NCBI RefSeq assembly: GCF_032062245.1
Contig: NZ_DAMBQF010000026.1
Location: 1-36,315, forward strand
Length of the DNA: 36,315 nucleotides
Source of the DNA: Soonwooa sp032062245
GTDB taxonomy: Bacteria > Bacteroidota > Bacteroidia > Flavobacteriales > Weeksellaceae
Direction: 5' to 3'
Shown here: one piece after another, positions 17,920-25,995 of the stretch
Numbering within the stretch: position 1 is the stretch's first letter
Layout: each line of letters opens with the position of its first letter
Position numbers and translations under genes: made by a program
The notes under the pieces: model-generated
The model's database searches: none
What the model was told of the DNA's origin: nothing
The model's input: only the letters and a program-made list of their open reading frames with translations

Positions 17920-19467
17920 ATGAAACTTAACATGAAAATGACACTTGCGGCTCTGCTTCTTTCTTCACAAGTTGTAGTAGCACAGCAAAGTAATGCAACG
18001 GAAAAACTTGATCCAATTGTCCAAAGTATCGTTAACGAAACCAACAACAATTCGCAATTAGAAAATCTTGCTTTTGAATTACTTGACGTTATTGGACCAC
18101 GATTGGTCGGTACGCCAGAAATGGAACAAGCTAATGATTGGACGATCGACAAATTCAAATCTTGGGGCATAGATGCGAAAAAACAACAATTCGGAGAATG
18201 GGCATCTTGGCAACGTGGCATCACGCAAGTGGAAATGACTTCTCCTCGTGTAAAAAACTTAGAATCTATGCAACTGGCTTGGTCACCTGCGACTAAAAAA
18301 GCCATCGAGGCAGAAGTAGTCGTTCTTCCGAACGTTAATAATCCTGCCGAATTCACCAATTGGTTAAAAAGCATTAAAGGTAAAATCGTTTTGATGTCGC
18401 AATACCAACGTACAGGTCGACCAGATTATCAGGTTAAAGAATTTGCCCTTCCCGAAAATTACGAAGCTTATAAAAAACAAAAAGAAGAAGATACTGAAGC
18501 TTTCAGAACTTTAATAAAAAATACAGGTTATGATAACACAACGCTTCCCGAAGCTTTAGAAAAGGCTGGCGCAGCTGGTATTGCTATTTCTAACTGGACT
18601 GGCATTATGGGCGCTAACAGAATTTTTGGAGCTAAAACCAAAAACATCCCGATGATCGACATCGCTTTAGAAGATTATGGCATGCTTTACAGATTGGCTA
18701 AAAATGGGAAAGCCCCAAAAGTGAAAATCAACACACAATCTAAATCTCTAGGGACAGCGAAATCATTTAACACCATTGCAACAATTCCTGGAAAAGAAAA
18801 ACCAAATGAGTATGTGATTCTTTCGGCACATCTAGATTCTTGGGACGGCGCACAAGGTGCAACAGATAACGGAACAGGGACTATTACAATGATGGAAGCT
18901 GCTCGTATCCTCAAAAAATACTATCCAAACAATAAAAGAACAATCATTATTGGACTTTGGGGAAGTGAAGAACAAGGTCTTAATGGTTCGCGCAGTTTCG
19001 TATATGACAATCCCGAAATCATCAAAAATACACAAGCTGCTTTCAACCAAGATAACGGAACTGGTCGTGTTGTAAGCATCCAAGGTCAAGGTTTTGTAGA
19101 TTCTTACGATTACTTGACAAGATGGATGGCAGCACTTCCGAAAAAGGTTTCAAAAAATATTGAAACGTCCTTCCCTGGAATGCCTGGCGGTGGTGGATCC
19201 GATCATGCTTCTTTTGTAGCTGCAGGAATACCGGGTATTTCTTTAAGTTCAAACAGCTGGGGTTATGGTGGTTACACTTGGCACACCAACAGAGATACTT
19301 ATGACAAAATTATGTTTGACGAAGTTAGAAACAATGTTATCGCAGCAGCTGTAATGGCGTACATGGCTTCGGAAGATCCCGAATTGGTAAGTCGTAAAAA
19401 ACGTGTTCTTCCTGATGGACAAAATTGGCCAGAGGTGAAAGAACCAAAACGTAAAGGAACTAACTAA
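17920..19467 (+). CDS. Exported M28-family metallopeptidase with PA-like insert
   Basis: 515 aa. A signal peptide (about 1-21, ending VVVAQ) predicts export to the periplasm or outside. Residues about 45-120 are the N-terminal part, about 130-280 carry a protease-associated-type insert (IKGKIVLM; EKAGAAGIAISN), and about 283-480 form the zinc peptidase core. Metal-ligand candidates are H304 in SAHLDSW, D316 in GATDNGTG, E350/E351 in GSEEQG, D378 in NQDNGTG and H455 in YTWHTNRDTYD, the standard two-zinc M28 set. It is probably an aminopeptidase or carboxypeptidase in peptide scavenging. There is no T9SS tail, unlike the proteins at the window start. A strong UUCG hairpin ends the transcript. 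Confidence 0.92.
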   Translation: MKLNMKMTLAALLLSSQVVVAQQSNATEKLDPIVQSIVNETNNNSQLENLAFELLDVIGPRLVGTPEMEQANDWTIDKFKSWGIDAKKQQFGEWASWQRGITQVEMTSPRVKNLESMQLAWSPATKKAIEAEVVVLPNVNNPAEFTNWLKSIKGKIVLMSQYQRTGRPDYQVKEFALPENYEAYKKQKEEDTEAFRTLIKNTGYDNTTLPEALEKAGAAGIAISNWTGIMGANRIFGAKTKNIPMIDIALEDYGMLYRLAKNGKAPKVKINTQSKSLGTAKSFNTIATIPGKEKPNEYVILSAHLDSWDGAQGATDNGTGTITMMEAARILKKYYPNNKRTIIIGLWGSEEQGLNGSRSFVYDNPEIIKNTQAAFNQDNGTGRVVSIQGQGFVDSYDYLTRWMAALPKKVSKNIETSFPGMPGGGGSDHASFVAAGIPGISLSSNSWGYGGYTWHTNRDTYDKIMFDEVRNNVIAAAVMAYMASEDPELVSRKKRVLPDGQNWPEVKEPKRKGTN

Positions 19468-19475
19468 ACAATACG

Positions 19476-19501
19476 CAATGCAAATCTTCGGGTTTGCATT
19501 G
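19476..19501 (+). terminator. Terminator of the M28 peptidase gene
   Basis: An 11-bp stem (CAATGCAAATC / GGTTTGCATTG, one G.U pair) is closed by a TTCG tetraloop and followed by TTTGTTTCT. It lies 9 bp past the stop codon. Confidence 0.85.
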
Positions 19502-19552
19502 TTTGTTTCTAAATATTTTTAAAATTAAATTAGCTTAATAAAACCCCAAAAA

Positions 19553-19945
19553 GTGAAAAAGGAAATCCTAATTGACGGATCAAAAATTGTGGACAAAACC
19601 AGCTTGTATACAGAATTAAACAACAAACTAATGCCAAACGAAAACTGGAAACTAGGAGAAAGTCTTGATGCTTTGAATGACCTATTATATGGTGGTTTTG
19701 GAGAAATAAATGGCAATGAGCCCATTCGGTTAATTTGGAAAGATTTCCTTAGAATGAAAGAACTTTTCGGACATGACTTTACATTAAATTTTTATCACGA
19801 AAAACTAAAATACCCTAATAGTTACAATAAAAATCTTATTAAAAATTCAATTAAAGAGTTAAATGCAGGAACAGGAAAAACTTACTTTGAAATTATTTTA
19901 GAAATCATCGCAGACCATCCTAATATTGAATTGGTTGAAGAGTAA
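19553..19945 (+). CDS. Barstar-like ribonuclease inhibitor family protein
   Basis: 130 aa from a GTG start at 19553. The N-terminal half shows the barstar pattern: ILIDGSKIVDKTSLYTELN, then WKLGESLDALNDLLYGGFG, in which the acidic helix normally plugs the active site of barnase-type RNases, followed by a PIRLIWKDF strand. The C-terminal 40 residues are a helical extension with no assignment. Barstars act in the cytoplasm as antidotes to secreted or polymorphic-toxin RNases. No barnase-like toxin is visible in this window, so it may be an orphan immunity gene. It is convergent with the following GNAT gene, with a single base between their stops. Confidence 0.78.
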   Translation: MKKEILIDGSKIVDKTSLYTELNNKLMPNENWKLGESLDALNDLLYGGFGEINGNEPIRLIWKDFLRMKELFGHDFTLNFYHEKLKYPNSYNKNLIKNSIKELNAGTGKTYFEIILEIIADHPNIELVEE

Positions 19946-19946
19946 A

Positions 19947-20387
19947 TTAAACTTTTAGAAATTCAAAATGTACGAGTGGATAAGGTTTTCCCATACCATC
20001 AAGTTGACTACGTCCAACTTTCTTATATCCCACTTTCTCATAAAAACCTATGGCTTGAGGATTTTGCTCGTTAACATCTACTTTCAAAATTATCAAAATA
20101 TAGACAACATAAGTCACAGCTTGCTTGCCTAGGCCTTTTCCACGCACTTTATCATGAACAAAAAGCATTTCTAAATTATCATCAGAAACACTAAAAAAAG
20201 CATCGATTTGTCTATTTTGCTCCAAAACAAAAACTTGTAAATGTGGTAAAAACTCCGATGGAATTAATTGTTTAAACAACTCAAAATCTTGCTTTTTCAA
20301 AAAATCATGTGTTGCCAAAACTGCACTTTCCCAAATTTCCATAATTCGTGGATAGTCATGCGGGGTTGCTCGTTTTATATTATACAT
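19947..20387 (-). CDS. GNAT family N-acetyltransferase
   Basis: 146 aa. The fold order is readable: IKRATPHDYPRIMEIWESAV (first helix pair), LEMLFVHDKVRGKGLGKQAV (acetyl-CoA pyrophosphate-binding loop, R/Q-x-x-G-x-G/A type), VDVNEQNPQAIGFYEKVGYKKV (the NPxAxxFYxKxGF motif). It belongs to the YjaB-like/RimI-like small acetyltransferases. The acceptor substrate is unknown. It is convergent with the barstar gene and the next minus-strand gene is 27 bp upstream, so the two could be co-transcribed. Confidence 0.85.
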   Translation of the reverse strand: MYNIKRATPHDYPRIMEIWESAVLATHDFLKKQDFELFKQLIPSEFLPHLQVFVLEQNRQIDAFFSVSDDNLEMLFVHDKVRGKGLGKQAVTYVVYILIILKVDVNEQNPQAIGFYEKVGYKKVGRSQLDGMGKPYPLVHFEFLKV

Positions 20388-20414
20388 TTTTTATTGGTAT
20401 AACTTGCTATTTTA

Positions 20415-20822
20415 CTAACTTCCTTGTAATAAAAAATAAAACGGAACGCCAGAAAAATCGGGATGGCCCTCCTTCCATAATTCTAAACCTTCAAAAAAAA
20501 TATGATCATCATTAGCTAGACTTTTGCAAAATTCGTTATGAATTTTGAAAAGTAACTCGCCCGTCGTAAAATTAGACGCATTATTCGCTTCCACAAGAAA
20601 ATCAAGCTCGATATCATCATCTTCCTCCTCATCCCAATAAGAATATTGAACCACAATTTTAGGACAATTAAGTATAATTTCCGACAAATCTACATTCTCT
20701 TTTTCTTTTGAAATCAATTCGTTATAATTGATCAATTCGTTCTCGAAATCCTGTTGAGATGAAAATTTATCTTGATTAAAATTCCAAAAAAGATTTTTTA
20801 AAAGTTGTTGCGGTGGATTCAT
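20415..20822 (-). CDS. Uncharacterised acidic cytoplasmic protein
   Basis: 135 aa, not recognised. It has no signal peptide or membrane segment. The middle is strongly acidic (YWDEEEDDDIELDF), and the C-terminal half (FTTGELLFKIHNEFCKSL...HIFFEGLELWKEG...PFYFLLQGS) has the mixed helix/strand look of small immunity-type proteins found near toxin loci. That resemblance is an impression, supported only by the barstar gene one locus away. It may be co-transcribed with the GNAT gene 27 bp downstream. Confidence 0.7.
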   Translation of the reverse strand: MNPPQQLLKNLFWNFNQDKFSSQQDFENELINYNELISKEKENVDLSEIILNCPKIVVQYSYWDEEEDDDIELDFLVEANNASNFTTGELLFKIHNEFCKSLANDDHIFFEGLELWKEGHPDFSGVPFYFLLQGS

Positions 20823-20915
20823 TTTTTTAATTTCTAATTTTGCTTAAACATAAAAATTATTTTATAAAACTGTCCATGAAGGATATTGTGTTTCAATTAA
20901 CTTTAAAAAGGAAAT

Positions 20916-21662
20916 ATGATTTCTAAAAAGCTTAATTTTACAGCCCAAAATAATTGTCAAATAATCATGAAATGGGATTTTGATCATCTTAATCAAATAA
21001 AAAATGTATCATCTTTTCCAGAGTTGGTGGACACCAAATTTTCTGGGAAAAATAATGCACTGTGTTGGCAAAGACTTCTGGATGGTGATTTTGAGGAAAT
21101 TGTCGATCTATTGGAATTAAAAGAAAATATAACAGTGGTTTCGGAAGCTGATTTATTAAACTTAAACCTATCAAAGCAAGGTCTTCTTGCTCGAGAAATT
21201 ATCTTAAACGACATTAAATTATTAAAAGAATTCGGTGCTTTGCCAACGCTAAACCTTCTGAAATGTTATGAGCGAGATGATGAATTTAATTACATCTCAA
21301 CCGACGTTTATTCGTTTCATGTAGACCGCTCTCCTATTGCAACAGACACGTTTTTGTGTACTTATTTTGGAACCTCTAGCGATATTATTGCTAATGAAGA
21401 AGTTACTCAAAAAATCCAAATTCCTGAAGTTCGAGAAAAATTGAAAGCGCTGCACGATCCTGAAGACGGTAATTTTGAAAGCTTTCTGGAAGATAATTTT
21501 TTTGATCTTCATTATCAGCCCAACGCGGATGCAAAACCCATCAACCTAGAAAATGGATACCTTTGGCGATTAGCCGTTGACCATCCCGAGCAGCAAGTCC
21601 TTCCCTGTGTTCATCGCACTCCAGATGAAAATGGAAAATTACGCCTTTTATTAATTTGTTGA
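20916..21662 (+). CDS. Uncharacterised protein resembling DUF1826, with FHVDR motif
   Basis: 248 aa, cytoplasmic. Conserved-looking stretches are ALCWQRLLDGDF (residues about 48-59), VYSFHVDRSPIATDTFLCTYFG (about 131-152) and LPCVHRTPDENGKLRLLLI near the C-terminus. The order CWQR, FHxDR, VHR..P and a final hydrophobic strand recalls the DUF1826 family. The HxD and later H/R could be an iron- or 2-oxoglutarate-type metal site, but that is inference and no enzyme activity should be assumed. It is divergent from the acidic protein upstream. Confidence 0.7.
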   Translation: MISKKLNFTAQNNCQIIMKWDFDHLNQIKNVSSFPELVDTKFSGKNNALCWQRLLDGDFEEIVDLLELKENITVVSEADLLNLNLSKQGLLAREIILNDIKLLKEFGALPTLNLLKCYERDDEFNYISTDVYSFHVDRSPIATDTFLCTYFGTSSDIIANEEVTQKIQIPEVREKLKALHDPEDGNFESFLEDNFFDLHYQPNADAKPINLENGYLWRLAVDHPEQQVLPCVHRTPDENGKLRLLLIC

Positions 21663-21692
21663 TTTTTTAAAATTAAATATTGAGAGTTTTAA

Positions 21693-21725
21693 CCGCACCT
21701 TTAAACAAAAATTTTTAGCGTGCGG
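21693..21725. terminator. Weak hairpin after the DUF1826-like gene
   Basis: CCGCAC (21693-21698) pairs with GTGCGG (21720-21725) around an A/T-rich loop with some internal pairing. It lies 31 bp past the stop codon of the plus-strand gene and is followed by CTTTATC, so it is a plausible but weak terminator. Confidence 0.4.
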
Positions 21726-21766
21726 CTTTATCATATTTTTTCTTCAAAAATAATGTTTTTAAAATA

Positions 21767-21968
21767 TATTAATCTTACCCGTTGTGCATTTTGAAACATT
21801 TTAATATTTGATTCGTCAATTCGAGTGTTTTTTCGTAACAGAGTGGAGAAAAAATGTATCGAGAATAGATTTATCTTCAAAATTACAAACTTCTCGATAC
21901 GATTTTTTTAAAAAAATCTACTCGAAGTGACGAAAACATCTCAAAATGCACAACGGGTATTAATCTTA
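21767..21968. mobile_element. MITE-like palindromic element with 11-bp target duplication
   Basis: The 180-bp element at 21778-21957 is bounded by 17-bp perfect terminal inverted repeats (CCCGTTGTGCATTTTGA and its complement), which extend to 22 of 25 matches. On both sides lies the identical 11-mer TATTAATCTTA (21767-21777 and 21958-21968), the signature of a transposition target-site duplication. Inner segments also pair across the centre (TATCGAGAA with TTCTCGATA; TTCGAGT with ACTCGAA), so the whole unit can fold as one long imperfect hairpin. There is no coding frame. A transposase supplied in trans is required by this model; none is in the window. Confidence 0.8.
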
Positions 21969-22027
21969 TTTAAAACAAAAACTGTATGCAAACTTTCTAG
22001 GCTAGTATATTGATCTTTTCTAGAAAA

Positions 22028-23271
22028 TTATTTCATCTGATAAGTGTACACATTATACGGAAGTAGCTTCCCAGCAAAATACCTTGAAATAAAACTCGCC
22101 ATTAAGAGTGGAAAAAAAAGAACATAGGCATTCGGCGCTAGATTACACACCAAAAACAACGCTGTTAATGGAGCGTAAATAGAGGCTGATAAAGTTGCCA
22201 CAGCGCCAACCAACCTAAAGTTATGGTAGATTAAAGAAGTTCCTAAATAATTATTGCAAACATAAGCAAACAAAAAGCCCAAAAAGCCACCTACCACAAT
22301 ACTTGGAGCGAAAACGCCACCATCTCCTCCTGCTCCCAAAGTTAGTGCAGATGCTAAAGGTTTTAGAATCACCAATGACAATAAAAACAACATCGAATAT
22401 TGTGTAGGATGCTGCAACAATGTTGCTAAGGCGTGGTAACTATCACCATACAAAAACGGAAACACCAATATCATCATGCCTACTGTAATGGCACCAAGGT
22501 TAACACTGAAAAAATTGTTATTAATACCCGAAAAAAAGTTTTTTAGTCGTGTCACCAACACGGTGAAATACACCGAAAATATACCACCTAACAAACTTAA
22601 TACAATAAAAAACGGAAACGCTGACCATTTCCAATCTGTAATTCGATAGTCAAGAAAAATATCTGGCTTCATTACTAATAAAAATCCCCACGCTACCATC
22701 GCCGACATCGTGCAACTCACAAAAACACTTTTTTTAAGCTTTTTCGCAATGACTTCAACCGCAAATAACCAGCCGACAAAAGGACTTCCAAAAAGAATTG
22801 AAACGCCCGCTACGACGCCTGCACAAATTAATTCCAGTTTATAAAGATTTGGTGAAAAAAATTGATAAATGTTGTTCCCGATTGTTGCACTCGCCACCAC
22901 AGCAGAAACTTCGACACCCGTGGAACCACCAAAAATTACAGTCAAAAAACCAATTAATAATATGCGATGGAATTTTAAACAAAGGTAAATGATCTTTTCT
23001 TTGATCGACAGTTTTGTAGATTTCGGTGATACCTTTATTTTTTTCTATTCTTAAAAAAGTACTTTCTTAAAAAGTAAATACCCGTTATCCCAATCGTTGG
23101 AAAAATGACAGACAGAAACTTCTTTTCAAGCGCTGTTTCGTATAAAAAGTCTTGACAAAATATGGTAATCGTTTTTAATAAAAAAGCCAGTATTGACGCT
23201 AATCCACCAACAAACGCACTTGTGATTATTAATCTAAAATAGAAATGTCGCTTTACTTTTTTTCTATCCAT
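22028..23271 (-). pseudogene. CLC-type chloride channel/transporter gene with one-base frameshift
   Basis: Two minus-strand frames together make one CLC protein. The first (23035-23271, 78 aa) carries the N-terminus and first hydrophobic segments; it stops just after KNRKK. The second encodes the rest, with GGSTGVEVSA, the equivalent of the GREGP gating-glutamate motif, and GGDGGVFAPSIVVGG, the GxFxP motif. The break is at a run of seven T on the plus strand (23038-23044). Adding one T joins the frames through KVSPKSTKL...KIIYLCLKFHRILLIGFL and gives about 414 aa, a normal CLC length. It is therefore a recent frameshift, a slippage-based phase switch or a homopolymer sequencing error. An intact product would move chloride or fluoride across the inner membrane. 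Confidence 0.85.
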
Positions 23272-23372
23272 TATTCATTTTTCTAACACAAACTTAGTTG
23301 ATAGACAGTACTTTTCATAATTTTTATTTTAAAAAATGAAAACACCAAAATCTGGACAGGATGTTTTTTTTA
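23272..23372. other. Intergenic spacer between CLC gene and CRISPR array
   Basis: AT-rich sequence without a TAnnTTTG box oriented toward the array. It contains no sign of an external array promoter. Confidence 0.4.
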
Positions 23373-23386
23373 GGATACAACACAAA
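23373..23386 (+). repeat. Degenerate terminal CRISPR repeat
   Basis: GGATACAACACAA matches the last 14 positions of the repeat except the final base. Upstream of that the match decays: the TATCTTTGGG of intact repeats is replaced by TTTTTTTAGG, so the in-repeat promoter is lost. A normal 30-nt spacer (23387-23416) follows, showing this was a repeat. Degenerate repeats normally mark the oldest end of an array. Confidence 0.85.
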
Positions 23387-23933
23387 TGTGAGCCTAACAT
23401 GAGCTTTACCACTTCCGTTGTGAATTGCTTTCAAACTTTAGTATCTTTGGGATACAACACAACCATAACCCGAAGACATCTAATGCTTGTACAGTTGTGA
23501 ATTGCTTTCAAACTTTAGTATCTTTGGGATACAACACAACCATAAAAAAAGTATTTCTCCGTCGCCACCTGTTGTGAATTGCTTTCAAACTTTAGTATCT
23601 TTGGGATACAACACAACAAACACAATAATAATGTCCAACAAAAAACGGTTGTGAATTGCTTTCAAACTTTAGTATCTTTGGGATACAACACAACAGATAG
23701 AGCAAAGTTGCTGGATATTGACACGTTGTGAATTGCTTTCAAACTTTAGTATCTTTGGGATACAACACAACTCGAATACGTTTAAATTTTCAGCTGAATA
23801 AGTTGTGAATTGCTTTCAAACTTTAGTATCTTTGGGATACAACACAACTTTTAAAACTCTTTTAGTTTTTATATTTCTGTTGTGAATTGCTTTCAAACTT
23901 TAGTATCTTTGGGATACAACACAACTCGAATAC

Positions 23934-24033
23934 NNNNNNNNNNNNNNNNNNNNNNNNNNNNNNNNNNNNNNNNNNNNNNNNNNNNNNNNNNNNNNNNNNN
24001 NNNNNNNNNNNNNNNNNNNNNNNNNNNNNNNNN
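23934..24033. other. Assembly gap (100 N) inside the CRISPR array
   Basis: Exactly 100 N, the usual placeholder for a gap of unknown size. The 8 nt before it (TCGAATAC) and the 8 nt after it (CTGAATAA) are the first and last 8 nt of the 30-nt spacer at 23772-23801. The real array may be longer or shorter than shown. Confidence 0.95.
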
Positions 24034-25944
24034 CTGAATAAGTTGTGAATTGCTTTCAAACTTTAGTATCTTTGGGATACAACACAACAATCCTATATTA
24101 GCCATGGAACTTGAACGTGTTGTGAATTGCTTTCAAACTTTAGTATCTTTGGGATACAACACAACTTGTTACTGTTACATCGGAGAATACAGATAGTTGT
24201 GAATTGCTTTCAAACTTTAGTATCTTTGGGATACAACACAACGTAAAGAAATACGAACCCATTGCCATCACAGTTGTGAATTGCTTTCAAACTTTAGTAT
24301 CTTTGGGATACAACACAACGCCGCTGTTGCGCGGATAGGTGTCACGCCGGTTGTGAATTGCTTTCAAACTTTAGTATCTTTGGGATACAACACAACCGAA
24401 GCTTGAACACTTTAATGTCATTGACAGTTGTGAATTGCTTTCAAACTTTAGTATCTTTGGGATACAACACAACGGTCAATTAAACAAGGCAAATATCGTT
24501 TCTGTTGTGAATTGCTTTCAAACTTTAGTATCTTTGGGATACAACACAACCCACCCCAACGGATATAAATTTCGTCTTGTGTTGTGAATTGCTTTCAAAC
24601 TTTAGTATCTTTGGGATACAACACAACTTGCGTGATAGATACAAATAAGCATGACACGTTGTGAATTGCTTTCAAACTTTAGTATCTTTGGGATACAACA
24701 CAACTGCTGATGCGCACGCACGAGCAGCGCTTGAGTTGTGAATTGCTTTCAAACTTTAGTATCTTTGGGATACAACACAACAAAAGGAGTATATAAAACT
24801 TTATCGCGGCCGTTGTGAATTGCTTTCAAACTTTAGTATCTTTGGGATACAACACAACTCCCAGAATCTTTATAACTGAAAGATTCTTGTTGTGAATTGC
24901 TTTCAAACTTTAGTATCTTTGGGATACAACACAACTTCCAGAAGGTAATATCCGATACGGTCAATGTTGTGAATTGCTTTCAAACTTTAGTATCTTTGGG
25001 ATACAACACAACCACAATTCAATCGCAAGTTAGTCGTATCGGGTTGTGAATTGCTTTCAAACTTTAGTATCTTTGGGATACAACACAACAAAAGCTGGTG
25101 TAGCATTTATCGTAAAAGAGTTGTGAATTGCTTTCAAACTTTAGTATCTTTGGGATACAACACAACCAGCACCTGCTTACATGAATGAAAATTATAGTTG
25201 TGAATTGCTTTCAAACTTTAGTATCTTTGGGATACAACACAACTTTAAGTTGAGCCATGCAGCCTTAGCAATGGTTGTGAATTGCTTTCAAACTTTAGTA
25301 TCTTTGGGATACAACACAACTTATACAGATTATCAAGTAGCTCAAATTTAGTTGTGAATTGCTTTCAAACTTTAGTATCTTTGGGATACAACACAACTTT
25401 GGATTTAGATTTAAAGTGAATCGTCTAGTTGTGAATTGCTTTCAAACTTTAGTATCTTTGGGATACAACACAACCCACAAGGTAAATTTAGACCGTTTAT
25501 TTATGTTGTGAATTGCTTTCAAACTTTAGTATCTTTGGGATACAACACAACGAAATCGCAAAACTTAAAGGCGAAGAAACAGTTGTGAATTGCTTTCAAA
25601 CTTTAGTATCTTTGGGATACAACACAACACTTCATCGGTAAAACCAAAAGACAAAGTGGTTGTGAATTGCTTTCAAACTTTAGTATCTTTGGGATACAAC
25701 ACAACAAGACGTTAAAGCTACCTTCAGGAATGCCTGTTGTGAATTGCTTTCAAACTTTAGTATCTTTGGGATACAACACAACTTAGGCGATGTGCATATA
25801 TGTTTTGCCGTTGTTGTGAATTGCTTTCAAACTTTAGTATCTTTGGGATACAACACAACTTAGGCGATGTGCATATATGTTTTGCCGTTGTTGTGAATTG
25901 CTTTCAAACTTTAGTATCTTTGGGATACAACACAACCTCAAATT

Positions 25945-25973
25945 AAAAATCCCCTATTTTACAGGGGATTTTT
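25945..25973. terminator. Bidirectional terminator between the CRISPR array and cas2
   Basis: A 10-bp perfect stem (AAAAATCCCC / GGGGATTTTT) closes a 9-nt loop. A-runs and T-runs on both sides allow it to stop array transcripts on the plus strand and the cas2 transcript on the minus strand. It begins 8 bp after the last repeat and 22 bp from the cas2 stop. Confidence 0.85.
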
Positions 25974-25995
25974 GTGGTTTTTAGAATTGGAAAAA

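Larger units (their letters stand above)
23373..25936 (+). CRISPR. Type II-C CRISPR array, 32 intact 47-bp repeats, 30-bp spacers
   Basis: Repeats start at 23417 and recur every 77 bp (47 + 30) to 25936, apart from an assembly gap between the seventh and eighth. All 32 intact repeats appear identical; they begin GTTGTGAATTGCTTTCAAAC and end GGGATACAACACAAC. 31 complete spacers are readable: one before the first intact repeat, six before the gap and 24 after it. The last two (25783-25812 and 25860-25889) are identical to each other. The crRNA sense is the plus strand because the 5' part of the repeat (positions 2-18) is complementary to the tracrRNA anti-repeat. Each repeat holds TTG (2-4), 21 nt, then TATCTTTG (26-33), a complete Bacteroidota-type promoter pointing into the next spacer. 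Spacer targets were not identified. Confidence 0.98.

Noticed and set aside
17871..18374. 167-aa minus-strand reading frame
   Set aside because: Antisense to the well-supported M28 peptidase and its signal peptide; a composition shadow.
21778..21787. Similarity of the MITE ends (CCCGTTGTG) to the CRISPR repeat start (GTTGTG)
   Set aside because: Six bases of identity in an AT-rich genome is expected by chance and no longer match exists.
23862..24105. Reading frames spanning the N block
   Set aside because: They consist of CRISPR repeat and unknown bases and have no coding meaning.
24859..24888. Inverted repeat inside one spacer (AGAATCTTT / AAAGATTCT)
   Set aside because: Isolated to a single spacer; more likely the captured target was a terminator or palindrome than a functional array element.
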